Origin: a virus
Strand: one strand, 5' to 3'
Virus record (IMG/VR): IMGVR_UViG_3300003324_001329
Span: 36,788 to 97,738 of that record
DNA length: 60,951 nucleotides
Shown here: piece after piece, positions 32,899 through 42,291 of the stretch
How positions within the stretch are numbered: position 1 is the first letter of the stretch
Layout of the letters: every line of letters starts with the position of its first letter
Position numbers and translations under genes: made by a program
Notes under the pieces: model-generated
Seen by the model: the letters and a program-made list of their open reading frames with translations, nothing else
Databases searched by the model: none
What the model was told of the DNA's origin: nothing

Positions 32899-35523
32899 AT
32901 GCGCAATTTTCGCCAATATCTACTGGCCGGGGCAGTGGCTTGCTTCGGCTTATTTAATACTCCCGCCAGCGCCAAGCCGCTGCCGGACGGACCTTTTTCC
33001 GTCAAGGGTGCGTTGATCCTCGCCCCCGACGGCAGCCCGGTCAGATTATCCGGTTTTCATTATTGGCCAGCGGATAATCAGGCGCAGATCGAAGCAGATT
33101 TCCGCAAGATGTTGAGCGAAGGCGCCAACGTGGTGCGGGTGTCGTGGCTGAATAAATATATCCGCAGCAGCAACCGCGATTTGTTGCTGTTGGATCGCAC
33201 CATCGCCGCTGCCGATGCCACCGGCATGAAGGTTATTCTGGATAATCACGCCAACAATGGCGAAAATGAACCCTGTTGGGCGCAGCAAGCCAACGGCCTG
33301 TGGTACGATACCAACGAAGGCCAGTATAATGCCGCCAAGGATAATAACGACGGCTGCGGCCGCAACGGCGGCACCACTCATGCGCAATGGGTCAAGGATT
33401 GGGCCACTCTGGCGCAACGCTACGCTGGGCGTAGATCGGTCATCGGCGCTGATTTGCACAATGAGCCGATTAATTATGGCTTTGGCGCCGACTGGACGAC
33501 CAATAATGTCGCGCGCAATTTGCGCCTCGCCTATCAGCAAGCCGGCAACGAAATTCTCAAATACGCCGACTGGCTGATTATTGCCGAGGGCAGCCAGGAT
33601 TATTCCGGTGGCCCGGCCGGCAAGGCACCGTGGGGCGATCTCAGCCAAGTGCAGGCCAACCCGCTGCAATTATCCAAGCCGCGCGTGGTGTATTCGGTGC
33701 ATGATTATCCGGTGGAGACTTCCGGCTTCAATCCCGACGGCGGTGATGCCAAATACCAGCAGGCGATGAAAATCTACGGCTACCTGACGGAGAATAATAT
33801 TGCCCCGGTGCTGATTGGTGAATGGGGCGCCAACATGAAGGCGGCCAACGATCCATCCTACGTGCAAACCCTGGTGGATCGCTATATGAATAAATATCCG
33901 CTGCGGGTGCATTCGACTTTTTATCTCTGGAACAATTCGTCCAATTGCAACAACACCCAGCCCTGCGGCGCGGTGGATGGCAACGGCAACGTCCGCCAGG
34001 ACGTGAAGGCAAATAATTGGGCTAAGGTTATTTGGAAAGGCACCGAGACCGATCCCGCCCTGGGGAATAATCCCCCGCCGCCACCGCCGCCGGTTTTTAC
34101 CGAAAGCAAGGATCGCACTTCCATAACCTCGGCCAACGATCCGCCGATTATCAATTCGGTCGGGGATAAATGGACCCTCACCGCTGACGGCAAGGTGGCG
34201 GTCAATGGTGTAGCGGATGACAGCACCGGGCGGGTGGTGCGCGGGTTTTATCTTGGCCACGAATTTTATCAGCAAAACGCCGACAACAATTGGTGGAAAA
34301 AGAAACTGGCCGCCGACCCTTGGGCGCAAGTCAGTGATCCGACGGGGGGACAAATTCCCCCGACCACCACTGTCACCAAGGGGCAATGGCAGCAATTAAC
34401 CCTCGGCGGCATGACGTATTTTATTTTGCCGCCGGCGCAAATCGAGGCGGGCAAAACTTATCCGCTGGTGCTGTTTTTGCATCAGTTCGAAAATGCCTCC
34501 GGCATTCCCGCGCAATTGGAGCCGTGGTTTAATACCGTGGCGTGGCGCTCCAAATATCCCGCCTACATCGTCGCCCCGCAATGCTGGAACAATAATAACG
34601 ACGTGAATTGGGGCGGCGTCAACGGCCAGATCACCAATTGTGAAAAACAAGCGGTTGCGATAGCGAAGGCAGTCGCCGCAGCCAATCAGGTGGATAAAAA
34701 TCGCCTGTACGTCACCGGAGATTCGATGGGCGGCATCGGCTCCTGGGAAGCGGCGATTCAATTCAATGCGCAAACTGGCCGGCAAGAAAAAATCTTCGCC
34801 GCCTTCCTGCCCCTGGCTGGCGCAGTTTATTCCTACGGTTTTCCCCAGCCGAATGCGGATGTATTAACCGCTCTGGCCAATGTGCCGATTTACGCCATCC
34901 ACGGCGCCAACGATACTTCGGTGCCGCTGGATTGGGATCGCAATGTGAAAGCGTCGAATAAACTGAGCAAATTCACCTACGAGGAAGTCCCCGGCTACGG
35001 CCATGACGTGTGGGATGATTTTTATCCATTGCCGAAGGGGCAAAAATATTGGGATTGGCTGTTCCAGCAGGCGGCAAATAATGTGGTGGTTACGCCGCCA
35101 CCGCCGGTGGTAAATGAATCCGCCGAAGGCACCTTGGTTGACGAGGTTTCCGACAGCGCGATTATTGATGCCACCGGCGCCAAATGGACCTTGGTAAATA
35201 CTGCCGCCAACGGTTTGCGCATCGCGGTCAATGGCGCCCCCGACACCGCCACCGAGCGGGTGGTTAAATTGCTCTACAGCGCGCGGGAGCATCGCATCTA
35301 CCAGATGAACCTGGATAATAACTGGTGGTGGAAGTCCAAGCCGGCGGATAATTGGACCGCTTCGGCGGCACCGAATATCGTCGGCACCGCCATCACCCAT
35401 CAGACCGTGTTGGAGGAATTAAATTCCCTGACTGCATTGCTGGCCGCTTCGCCGGTTAATCTCACCGAGGTTAATAAACTCCTGGGTCAGATCAAGACCG
35501 ATGTTGGGGTGTTGAAGCCGTAA
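32899..35523 (+). CDS. Secreted GH5-type cellulase fused to alpha/beta-hydrolase esterase
   Basis: 874 residues. A signal peptide (MRNFRQYLLAGAVACFGLF, cut after 'TPASA') is followed by a GH5-like barrel (~30-370) with acid/base Glu189 in 'GADLHNEP' and nucleophile Glu308 in 'LIGEWGAN'. Residues ~400-480 and ~738-825 are two copies of a carbohydrate-module-like domain ('KWTL...VAVNG...NNWWxK'). Between them lies an esterase (~490-730) with 'TGDSMGG' (Ser609), 'HGAND' (Asp672) and 'GYGHD' (His702). Predicted to degrade cellulose-like polysaccharide and remove ester groups. AAGGA lies before the start. Looks like an acquired, separately regulated gene. Confidence 0.85.
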   Translation: MRNFRQYLLAGAVACFGLFNTPASAKPLPDGPFSVKGALILAPDGSPVRLSGFHYWPADNQAQIEADFRKMLSEGANVVRVSWLNKYIRSSNRDLLLLDRTIAAADATGMKVILDNHANNGENEPCWAQQANGLWYDTNEGQYNAAKDNNDGCGRNGGTTHAQWVKDWATLAQRYAGRRSVIGADLHNEPINYGFGADWTTNNVARNLRLAYQQAGNEILKYADWLIIAEGSQDYSGGPAGKAPWGDLSQVQANPLQLSKPRVVYSVHDYPVETSGFNPDGGDAKYQQAMKIYGYLTENNIAPVLIGEWGANMKAANDPSYVQTLVDRYMNKYPLRVHSTFYLWNNSSNCNNTQPCGAVDGNGNVRQDVKANNWAKVIWKGTETDPALGNNPPPPPPPVFTESKDRTSITSANDPPIINSVGDKWTLTADGKVAVNGVADDSTGRVVRGFYLGHEFYQQNADNNWWKKKLAADPWAQVSDPTGGQIPPTTTVTKGQWQQLTLGGMTYFILPPAQIEAGKTYPLVLFLHQFENASGIPAQLEPWFNTVAWRSKYPAYIVAPQCWNNNNDVNWGGVNGQITNCEKQAVAIAKAVAAANQVDKNRLYVTGDSMGGIGSWEAAIQFNAQTGRQEKIFAAFLPLAGAVYSYGFPQPNADVLTALANVPIYAIHGANDTSVPLDWDRNVKASNKLSKFTYEEVPGYGHDVWDDFYPLPKGQKYWDWLFQQAANNVVVTPPPPVVNESAEGTLVDEVSDSAIIDATGAKWTLVNTAANGLRIAVNGAPDTATERVVKLLYSAREHRIYQMNLDNNWWWKSKPADNWTASAAPNIVGTAITHQTVLEELNSLTALLAASPVNLTEVNKLLGQIKTDVGVLKP

Positions 35524-35535
35524 CCATTCCCCGCC

Positions 35536-35564
35536 GCCGGCGGTAAAGTAGTTTTACCGCCGGC
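35536..35564. terminator. 12-base hairpin after cellulase gene, contains TAAAGT
   Basis: GCCGGCGGTAAA (35536-35547) pairs fully with 35553-35564; loop 5 bases. It lies 12 bases after the cellulase stop and has no T run. Could terminate in both directions or process mRNA. The GGTAAAGTA promoter motif falls within it (TAAAGT 35544-35549), so it may also be a promoter for the next gene. Confidence 0.5.
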
Positions 35565-35582
35565 TAGCAACGAGGCATTAAC

Positions 35583-36557
35583 TTGAGCCATCCCGTTCGC
35601 AAGGCTCTGCTGGCAGTCCAGCAGGGCCATTATTTTTTGCCTGCCGAGCCGCCGCGCTTTCGCGTCAGTGGCTTGCCGTTTTGTCCGATTTTATTTGCCC
35701 TGGAAGCCAAGCAACCGCAGCGCAGCGTGGAATTTGAATCCGGGTTTTATTTTAATATTGGCCACGCCTTGCACAATCTGTGGCAAACCGTCGGCCCGCA
35801 CAGCCTGCCGGATGAATTGATTGGCGACTGGCAATGCACGCGGGTTTTGCAGGAAAGCGGCAACAAACGCACGAAGATTATTCACCGCTGCGGCCGGGTG
35901 CAGGAATTTTCCACCTTCAACCACGCCAAGCGGGCGGTTTGTCCGCACGGCAAAACCGATTGCGCCGATTATTTGACGTACAAGGAACTGGAATTTGAAT
36001 GGCACGGCCTGACCGGGCACACTGATTTTCTTTTGCGTGATAAACGCGGCCGCTACCATCTGGTCGATTTCAAGACCACCAGCAATTTTTTGTTCGAAAA
36101 GCCAAAATTCGCCATCCAGCAAGGCTATTATCCCAACCAGCGTTATTTGGAACAATTGCGTGCCTACGTGATAATGATCGAGGCCAAATATAATATCAAG
36201 GTGCATGATTACACCGTCGCCTACCTGTCGCGGGAAAAAGCCTTGGAAGTCGGGCGGGATAAAAAACCCGCCTTGCGGCTATTCACCTATCTGGTGACGG
36301 ATAAAATCCGCCGCAGCCAACGCAAGCGGCATCGCGAATATCGCCGGCGTTATCGCAGCGTGCAACGCTGGCTGGAAAATCCGACCCGGCAGGCTACCCG
36401 ACGCTTATATGAAGCGCGGCCGTGCCACACCCGCCTGGAATATCTCAACGAAATGGCGGTGCGGTTTCTCAGCAATCAGCCGTGCGAACACCACGCCAGC
36501 GGCGCTTGCTACAACGGCAAGATGGAAAAACATCTGCGCCGATTGGCGGTAAAATAA
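35583..36557 (+). CDS. PD-(D/E)XK nuclease, RecB/Cas4-like
   Basis: 324 residues from TTG 35583 (GAGG upstream). 'GLTGHTDFLLRDKRGRYHLV' followed by 'DFKTTSNF' gives the G-x-x-D...D-F-K-T catalytic motif, with 'IQQGYYPNQRYLEQLRAYVI' as the Q-x-x-x-Y helix. Cys residues at 'GLPFCP' and near the C-terminus ('NQPCEHHASGACYNG') could bind a metal or Fe-S cluster, as in Cas4/AddB. Likely an exonuclease for recombination or DNA processing. Confidence 0.78.
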   Translation: MSHPVRKALLAVQQGHYFLPAEPPRFRVSGLPFCPILFALEAKQPQRSVEFESGFYFNIGHALHNLWQTVGPHSLPDELIGDWQCTRVLQESGNKRTKIIHRCGRVQEFSTFNHAKRAVCPHGKTDCADYLTYKELEFEWHGLTGHTDFLLRDKRGRYHLVDFKTTSNFLFEKPKFAIQQGYYPNQRYLEQLRAYVIMIEAKYNIKVHDYTVAYLSREKALEVGRDKKPALRLFTYLVTDKIRRSQRKRHREYRRRYRSVQRWLENPTRQATRRLYEARPCHTRLEYLNEMAVRFLSNQPCEHHASGACYNGKMEKHLRRLAVK

Positions 36558-36577
36558 TTATTGGAGGTTAATTCGTC

Positions 36578-37243
36578 ATGTCGCAACGCTTTCAGTTGCC
36601 GCTGCGCCGCAGCATGGACCCGCCGCTGGCCGGGGCGGGGGTATTATCCGACGCCGAATTGTTGAAGCTGTATTATCAAAACAACGGCGAGCCGCTGTTT
36701 CCGTTTTTTGTCAACCAACGCAGCGAGCGCGGTCTGCCCTCGTACGGCTTGGGGCCTTGCACCTACGATATTCGCCTGGATTATAAATTCCGCGCCTTCA
36801 TTGATTTTTCCACCACCCAGGAACAAGGCCAGGATTTCCACCACACCATCGATATCATGGACAAGGACAGTTTATTCACCGACGAATTTACCGTCCCCTA
36901 TAACGGCTATTTCGATCTGGCCCCTGGCGGATTTATTCTCGCCAAAGCCATGGAGTGTTTTCGCCTGCCGCGCGATGTGATGGGCCACGTCAGTGATAAA
37001 TCCACCTACGCCCGCTGCGGGTTGGCGTTGCAGAATACCATTATTGATCCCGGCTTCGAAGGAGATTTAACCTTGGAAATCTCCAACCACAACTTCCGCC
37101 CGATTCGGATTTATCCTGGCGCCGGTATCGCCCAGGTCAGTTTTCATCGGGTACTCGGCCACGTCAATCGTTCCTACGCCGACCGCTTCAACGGCAAAGG
37201 GGGAAAATACCACCGCCAGATCGGAGTCGTTCCGCCTAGATAA
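36578..37243 (+). CDS. dCTP deaminase (Dcd-like)
   Basis: 221 residues. 'CTYDIRLDYKFRAF' (N-terminal strand), 'VMGHVSDKSTYARCGLALQN' (substrate-binding S-x-x-x-R segment) and 'DPGFEGDLTLEISNH' (catalytic Glu region) are the Dcd/dUTPase-fold hallmarks; ends with 'GIAQVSFHR'. Converts dCTP to dUTP. With the uracil-DNA glycosylase (42931) and ribonucleotide reductase (39606), it implies phage control of dTTP supply. Confidence 0.88.
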   Translation: MSQRFQLPLRRSMDPPLAGAGVLSDAELLKLYYQNNGEPLFPFFVNQRSERGLPSYGLGPCTYDIRLDYKFRAFIDFSTTQEQGQDFHHTIDIMDKDSLFTDEFTVPYNGYFDLAPGGFILAKAMECFRLPRDVMGHVSDKSTYARCGLALQNTIIDPGFEGDLTLEISNHNFRPIRIYPGAGIAQVSFHRVLGHVNRSYADRFNGKGGKYHRQIGVVPPR

Positions 37244-37268
37244 TAACTCTAGCAACAGGAGAAATAAA

Positions 37269-37592
37269 ATGTCACGAGCCAAAGGCCAACACACCAAGGA
37301 TTATCTTGCCGATGAACTAGCCAAAGTGGGCCTGGATGAATTAGCCGCCCGCGCCCGCACCGGTGAATTTCACGATTACCTGTCGCCGCACGCTCTGCCG
37401 GAAATAGAATTAATCAACGAATTGAATAAAATCGGTGGTCCGGCAACTAAGAAAATATTAAATCGATTAATCAATGGCGAATTTGACGCCTCGCGCGAGG
37501 AATCCGATGAATGGGCCAAATCCCCCGAGGGCCAGGAACTTATGCGCCACTTCACTGGCGGCAGCAATCGGGCGCAACGGCGGAATAAATAA
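37269..37592 (+). CDS. Hypothetical protein
   Basis: 107 residues behind AGGAG. Charged, helical: 'DYLADELAKVGLDELAARAR' and 'GPATKKILNRLINGEFDASR'; basic end 'GGSNRAQRRNK'. Part of a run of short genes 37.2-38.9 kb. No family recognised. Confidence 0.55.
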   Translation: MSRAKGQHTKDYLADELAKVGLDELAARARTGEFHDYLSPHALPEIELINELNKIGGPATKKILNRLINGEFDASREESDEWAKSPEGQELMRHFTGGSNRAQRRNK

Positions 37593-37605
37593 CGGAGTAG
37601 CCAGC

Positions 37606-37860
37606 ATGATGAAAGCTCTCGCCAAGGACGGCAACGGCAAGGATATCCTGATTATCGGCCTGTCGCTGGCCAACCTGAATAAATTCCGCAAGGAACTCGG
37701 CTCCACCTTCATCCGCATCGACGGCGCGGAGACCAATCTGCCGCTGGATGTGGTGATATTTTCCGGTGCCACCGAAGCGCACATGGCAGAGATGCTGTAC
37801 AAAGGCGGCCTTATTGGCCCCAACACCAAGATCAATATTGACGATAAACTGAAATCGTGA
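37606..37860 (+). CDS. Small hypothetical phage protein
   Basis: 84 residues from ATG 37606 (GGAG upstream). Compact alpha/beta: 'DILIIGLSLANLNKFRKELG', 'PLDVVIFSGATEAHMAEMLY'. From memory this layout (+ILGLS..NL..L..G.P..+...+.GL....++IF.G.TE) is common among small phage proteins. Function unknown. Confidence 0.6.
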   Translation: MMKALAKDGNGKDILIIGLSLANLNKFRKELGSTFIRIDGAETNLPLDVVIFSGATEAHMAEMLYKGGLIGPNTKINIDDKLKS

Positions 37861-38093
37861 ACCTCGCCGCCGGCGAGTTGGTACGATTAATAAAAGCCGC
37901 GCCGCCGGTGCGACATTTACCGCATTACAGCAGTTATTTGCCCGGCAGCCAAGCCGGCGATATTCTCACCTTTCATTCCTGGCAGCCGGACGGCCGCGCG
38001 GTTCTGGAAACCAAATACGGCGAGCAATTAATATTATCCGTAGATTATTTTGTCCCTTTGCTTCCGAAAGGCCCTGCCGATGCCAGCCATTGA
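37857..38093 (+). CDS. Hypothetical protein
   Basis: 78 residues from GTG 37857 in a GTGA overlap with the previous stop. Strand-rich, SH3-like feel ('SQAGDILTFHSWQPDGRAVL'). Its end overlaps the next start (38080). Unknown. Confidence 0.5.
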   Translation: MNLAAGELVRLIKAAPPVRHLPHYSSYLPGSQAGDILTFHSWQPDGRAVLETKYGEQLILSVDYFVPLLPKGPADASH

Positions 38094-38559
38094 TTGCCTG
38101 GATATGGCAATATCACCGGCCACCCAGCAGGCAATTGCCGCGATTCGGCAATTATCTGCCCAGCGCCCGTACGATCCGCGCGCCTTGATGCAATTGGTGC
38201 GGCAAAATCCTTCGGCGGTGAAAAACCTGTTGCAGCCGCATTCGCTGCATCTTCCGCCGCAAAATATTCTGGTGCAATACTGGCAGGAAATCCAAAATAA
38301 ACTACCGCTGCGGCATCTGGTGGTGTCGCTGGTGGATCAGCCCGGTCGTTATCTGCCGCCGTTTTTGCTGGCGCAAATCGCCAGTCAATTCGGCTTTGGC
38401 GATCAGGACATGGTGCAGGATTTCGTCACCACCGACAACAACGACCAAGCCGCCACCCACGCCATGCTGGCAAAATATAATATCCCGAATTTATTCGTTG
38501 AGCGCGCCTCACGCGGATTAATCGCGGTGCATTTGTTCCAGGTGATAACCATGGAGTAA
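38080..38559 (+). CDS. Hypothetical helical protein
   Basis: 159 residues from ATG 38080, overlapping the preceding gene by 14 bases. Helical ('ATQQAIAAIRQLSAQRPYDP', 'AQIASQFGFGDQDMVQDFVT'), with no known motif. Unknown. Confidence 0.5.
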   Translation: MPAIDCLDMAISPATQQAIAAIRQLSAQRPYDPRALMQLVRQNPSAVKNLLQPHSLHLPPQNILVQYWQEIQNKLPLRHLVVSLVDQPGRYLPPFLLAQIASQFGFGDQDMVQDFVTTDNNDQAATHAMLAKYNIPNLFVERASRGLIAVHLFQVITME

Positions 38560-38590
38560 ACTAGCAGCGTACCATTGAAGGTTATCTGCT

Positions 38591-38926
38591 ATGTCGAAAT
38601 CATCCTGGCGCGGACTGAATAAATCCGCCATGCTGCGCCGTTATCAACAAACCAATGAACCTGAGCCGGCAGATTTGCCCGGCCCTGGCCGTGCTGCGGC
38701 TTTAACCATCACCGCAGCGCAGGAACGCGAAACCCTTCCCGAGCCGCTTACCATCGTCAGCTTTTTGCCGAAAACACCCGCCAAGCCGGAATTTATTATT
38801 CCCCCTGATGGCAAACTTGCCACCTTGCATGACGCTGATCTGCGCTTGCACATCGCGCAAATAGGTCGCAGTTTTATTATCAGCGACCGACCGGGGCGGA
38901 CGGAAATCATCACCTTGCCGAGTTGA
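38591..38926 (+). CDS. Hypothetical protein
   Basis: 111 residues behind GAAGG. Disordered Pro/Ala/Glu-rich first half, compact strand-rich end ('LRLHIAQIGRSFIISDRPGR'). Unknown. Confidence 0.5.
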   Translation: MSKSSWRGLNKSAMLRRYQQTNEPEPADLPGPGRAAALTITAAQERETLPEPLTIVSFLPKTPAKPEFIIPPDGKLATLHDADLRLHIAQIGRSFIISDRPGRTEIITLPS

Positions 38927-38994
38927 CTAACCGCTGGATTACATTGCGGTAAGGTAAGCTCCGCCTAGCAACTACCCTCGATCCGCCTCGATGG

Positions 38995-39023
38995 TTTATT
39001 GTTGATGGCCCGGCAGCTATAAT
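38995..39023 (+). promoter_or_regulatory. Possible sigma70-type promoter
   Basis: TATAAT at 39018-39023 with TTTATT 17 bases upstream, in the 139-base gap ahead of the gene at 39066. The -10 is perfect, the -35 poor. A TAAGGT variant of the recurrent phage element occurs at 38950. Confidence 0.4.
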
Positions 39024-39065
39024 TTATGCTGTCGTGGTCGCGTACAATTAAACCACCGAGGCACC

Positions 39066-39554
39066 ATGCCCATTCAACACGTCTCCACGCCGCGCAATCG
39101 CACCATCCCGCGCGGCGTTGTGGCTCCCCGGCCGGAGCCGGTTTCATTACGCAAAGCCTTGATGGCGGCGCGCGGCACCGTCGATTGGAAAAATTCCAAG
39201 TGGGTGCGGGTCTCGCGCGTGGTACAATTATCTGACAATACCCGGCGTAAAGTATTAAGGTGCGAGACTATCACCGAAAAACCCAACACGCCGCCGGAAC
39301 GTGGGCATTTCTGTTCCTTCCGCCCGCTCGATCCTGCCTACACGGGCGCCCTGTCCAAATGTCCAGCAATTGTTTTTGATTGCAATTGCCATCGCTGGTT
39401 ATTTGTCTGGGAATTTGCCATGTTTTATCGCGGAGCAGCCCGCTTACTGCGTTCCAACGGCGAATATCCCGAAGTTACTAATCCCCGCCTCAACCTGGGC
39501 ATTTGCAAGCATCTGATCGTCGGCGCCCAGGCGCTTATCAGCCGGCGCATCTAA
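39066..39554 (+). CDS. Cys-rich SWIM-like phage protein
   Basis: 162 residues. The second half 'LSKCPAIVFDCNCHRWLFVW' ... 'LNLGICKHLIVGAQALI' contains C-x6-C-x-C...C-x-H, a SWIM-type zinc-binding pattern. A similar 'C..i...C.C..+.f..e......L' protein is, from memory, frequent in phages. Might bind DNA or protein. Lies just upstream of the reductase gene. Confidence 0.55.
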   Translation: MPIQHVSTPRNRTIPRGVVAPRPEPVSLRKALMAARGTVDWKNSKWVRVSRVVQLSDNTRRKVLRCETITEKPNTPPERGHFCSFRPLDPAYTGALSKCPAIVFDCNCHRWLFVWEFAMFYRGAARLLRSNGEYPEVTNPRLNLGICKHLIVGAQALISRRI

Positions 39555-39605
39555 TAATCCCACTCGCGTTATTAAATAACCTGCCACAAACTCAAGGGAA
39601 ATCCC

Positions 39606-41993
39606 ATGCCTGCTTTCGACAACCCCAACGCCAGTCGCAGCCTGTCCGCTTACGCCAGCCACACCACGCGAGTTTATCAAGTACCGGAGGGGATGCCCTT
39701 ATCCGTATTCAATAATAAATATTCCCGTCGCAAAGCCAACGGCGACATGCAATCCTACGCCGAACGCATCAGCGAGGTCATCACCGGCAATTTTTTGCTC
39801 GATCCGCGCTGGCGCAACAACGACGGCGAAACCCAGCCGAGTTTATTCACTGACAAGGGATTGGCGGCGGAATATCAACGCACGCTGGAATTGGCGGTGG
39901 CTGGGGTAATTCCTACCTCCGGGCGGCATTTGCAGAACGGCGATCACGAGCAGCCGAACAAGATTATGGAATTATTCACCAATTGCTCGACGGCGATGTT
40001 TTCCTTCATGTTGTTTCGTTTATTGCTGCGCGGCTCCGGGGTAGGACGGGATTATTCCTCCGCCTGCTGCCGGGTTGATTGGAATAATATGCCGAACCTC
40101 CGCCTGGTACTGGACGAAACCCATCCGGATTTCAATGCGGTGGAATTTAATGGTTATTTCGATGCCAAGCGTGATGCCCAGCACAAATATGACAGCGATT
40201 CCGAGATGGTGCGCTGGTTCACCGTGGAAGATTCCCGCGAAGGCTGGGTCAAGTGCGTGGAAATATTAGAAACCGCCGCGTGGCAGGGCAAGCATCGCGA
40301 CAAGTTATTTATTTTTGATTTTTCCCAGGTGCGTCCGGCTGGCGCCCCGATTATGGGTTTGCAGGGTCGTCCGGCTTCCGGGCCGCTGGCATTAATGCGC
40401 GCGTTGGCGAAAATCGCCTCAATCAAAGGCACCGACATGAAACCGTGGCGGCAAGCCTTATTTATCGATCATTATCTGGCGGCTTGCGTGCAAATGGGCG
40501 GGGTCAGGCGATCCGCTCGTATGTCGGTCAAGCATTGGCGCGACCGCGATGTGATTGAATTTGTCGATATCAAGCGCGGTGGTTTTCTCTGGTCGTCGAA
40601 TAATTCCATTCTGGTCGATGAGGATTTTTGGGACAAGGCCCGCTCCCCGAAACCCTCCCACGCCCGGCGGGTATTCGAAGCCATCGCCGCTGCCTCGTAT
40701 TTCGATGCCACCGGCGAGCCGGGTTTCATCAACGTCGATAAGATGAACAATAATAAGGACGGCATGGACCGCATCAGCCGCGACAATTATATCAATCTGG
40801 CGAATTATCCGGATTTGCACCCGCGCACCCAGGACATGATCGAAAATGTGCTGGGCCACGTGATGCAACTGAAAAATCCGTTCCTGACCAACCCGTGCGG
40901 CGAAATCGTGCTGGCCACCTACGGTGGTTATTGTTTAATCGGTGACGTGTGCCTGGCGCACGCGCATTCCAAGGCGGAAGCGATTGACGCGGTGCAATTG
41001 CTGGCGAAATTCCTGGTGCGGGTTAATCTGATGCGTGCGGATTATTCGGCCGAAGTCAAGCGCACCAATCGCATCGGCGTTGGGCTGACGGGCATTCACG
41101 AATTTGCCTGGACGCATTTCGGCCTGACGTTCCGCGATATGATTTCCTATCACGCGCACGCCTTCAAGCCGGCCAACGTGCATGATGGTTATATTTTCGA
41201 TCCCAAGATGCGTGACAAGGCGCGTCGGGTGCAGGATTTCTGGTTATTCATCGACAGCCTGCGCCGGCACACTGAGCGGGCGGCGGATGAAATTTCCCGC
41301 GAATTAAACCTCACCCCGCCGCACACCGTCACCACGATCAAGCCATCCGGCACTATTTCCAAGGTGATGGCTTGCACCGAGGGTTGCCATCTACCGGCCT
41401 TGAAGCATTATCTGCGCTGGGTGCAATATCACGTCAACGATCCCGATCTGGCGGAATTAAAATCCCGTGGTTATCCGACCCGCGATATCTCGGCCAAATA
41501 CCCCGATCATCATATCGTCGGATTTCCCACCAAGCAACCGATTGTCGATTTAATGGGCGCGGAAAACGTCATTACCGCCGATGAAACCTCGCCGGCGGAG
41601 AATTATCAATGGCTGCAATTGTTGGAGCGGTTCTGGCTTGGTGGCGAGCGCGGCAATCAGGTCAGCTACACCTTGAAATATGATCCGCAGCAAACCGATT
41701 TCACCGATTATATGCAATTAATCCTCGATCACCAGCCGCATACCAAGGTGTGTTCGGTGTTGCCGCAATCGGATTGGCAGGAAAGCGCGCGGATATTTGG
41801 GTATGTCCCCGAACAACCCATTACGGAAGCTGAATACCAGGAATTTATGTCGTTCATCACCAATCGGGTGGCATTCGAAAGCTACGATGACGAGGCGTTA
41901 AAATGTGAGGGAGGGGCCTGCCCCATTGAGTTCGATAACCCAACGAATCTCCGTAAAATATCCACGGAGACCAGAATCACTGTCGCGGAGTAA
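39606..41993 (+). CDS. nrdJ: Ribonucleotide reductase, class II (B12-dependent) type
   Basis: 795 residues. Catalytic Cys431 in 'NPCGEI', partner Cys127 in 'FTNCSTAM', and a C-terminal shuttle pair Cys767/Cys772 in 'CEGGACPIEF'. 'GTISKVMACTEGCHLPA' is also conserved. No NrdB gene and no intein are visible. The C-x4-C tail and lack of a radical-generating small subunit fit the adenosylcobalamin-dependent class II enzyme. Makes dNTP precursors independently of oxygen; the host or medium must supply B12. Confidence 0.87.
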   Translation: MPAFDNPNASRSLSAYASHTTRVYQVPEGMPLSVFNNKYSRRKANGDMQSYAERISEVITGNFLLDPRWRNNDGETQPSLFTDKGLAAEYQRTLELAVAGVIPTSGRHLQNGDHEQPNKIMELFTNCSTAMFSFMLFRLLLRGSGVGRDYSSACCRVDWNNMPNLRLVLDETHPDFNAVEFNGYFDAKRDAQHKYDSDSEMVRWFTVEDSREGWVKCVEILETAAWQGKHRDKLFIFDFSQVRPAGAPIMGLQGRPASGPLALMRALAKIASIKGTDMKPWRQALFIDHYLAACVQMGGVRRSARMSVKHWRDRDVIEFVDIKRGGFLWSSNNSILVDEDFWDKARSPKPSHARRVFEAIAAASYFDATGEPGFINVDKMNNNKDGMDRISRDNYINLANYPDLHPRTQDMIENVLGHVMQLKNPFLTNPCGEIVLATYGGYCLIGDVCLAHAHSKAEAIDAVQLLAKFLVRVNLMRADYSAEVKRTNRIGVGLTGIHEFAWTHFGLTFRDMISYHAHAFKPANVHDGYIFDPKMRDKARRVQDFWLFIDSLRRHTERAADEISRELNLTPPHTVTTIKPSGTISKVMACTEGCHLPALKHYLRWVQYHVNDPDLAELKSRGYPTRDISAKYPDHHIVGFPTKQPIVDLMGAENVITADETSPAENYQWLQLLERFWLGGERGNQVSYTLKYDPQQTDFTDYMQLILDHQPHTKVCSVLPQSDWQESARIFGYVPEQPITEAEYQEFMSFITNRVAFESYDDEALKCEGGACPIEFDNPTNLRKISTETRITVAE

Positions 41994-41999
41994 TCTTCC

Positions 42000-42272
42000 A
42001 TGTTGCCGCCGGGCGTACAAATAACCACCGAACCGGTTGAATGGCTGGACAGCGGCGAATTATTAGCCATCGGCCACGGTAATTGTCCGGACTGCGGCAA
42101 CATCGCTTGCATGACGCAAGGCCCGCGCGGCGGCATGACGCAGAATTACGCCTGCCGCTATTGCGGCGCGGAATTTAACTACGGCTTGTTCGGTGGGCAT
42201 CGCAACAGCAAAAAGGGTCAACCGGATCACCAGCGATTGTGTGAGATATTTGGTATCGTGCTGGAAAAATAA
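42000..42272 (+). CDS. Zinc-ribbon phage protein
   Basis: 90 residues starting 6 bases after the reductase stop. 'GNCPDCGNIACMTQGPRGG' and 'NYACRYCGAEFNYGLFG' form two C-x2-C knuckles. The 'P.GG...N..C..CG..FN' form is, to my memory, common in small phage proteins. Role unknown. Confidence 0.6.
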   Translation: MLPPGVQITTEPVEWLDSGELLAIGHGNCPDCGNIACMTQGPRGGMTQNYACRYCGAEFNYGLFGGHRNSKKGQPDHQRLCEIFGIVLEK

Positions 42273-42291
42273 CTTCCGCCCACCGCGCCGA

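Noticed and set aside
33670-34395. 241-codon minus-strand ORF inside the cellulase gene
   Set aside because: The plus strand carries intact GH5 and esterase motifs; the antisense frame is only open because of codon bias.
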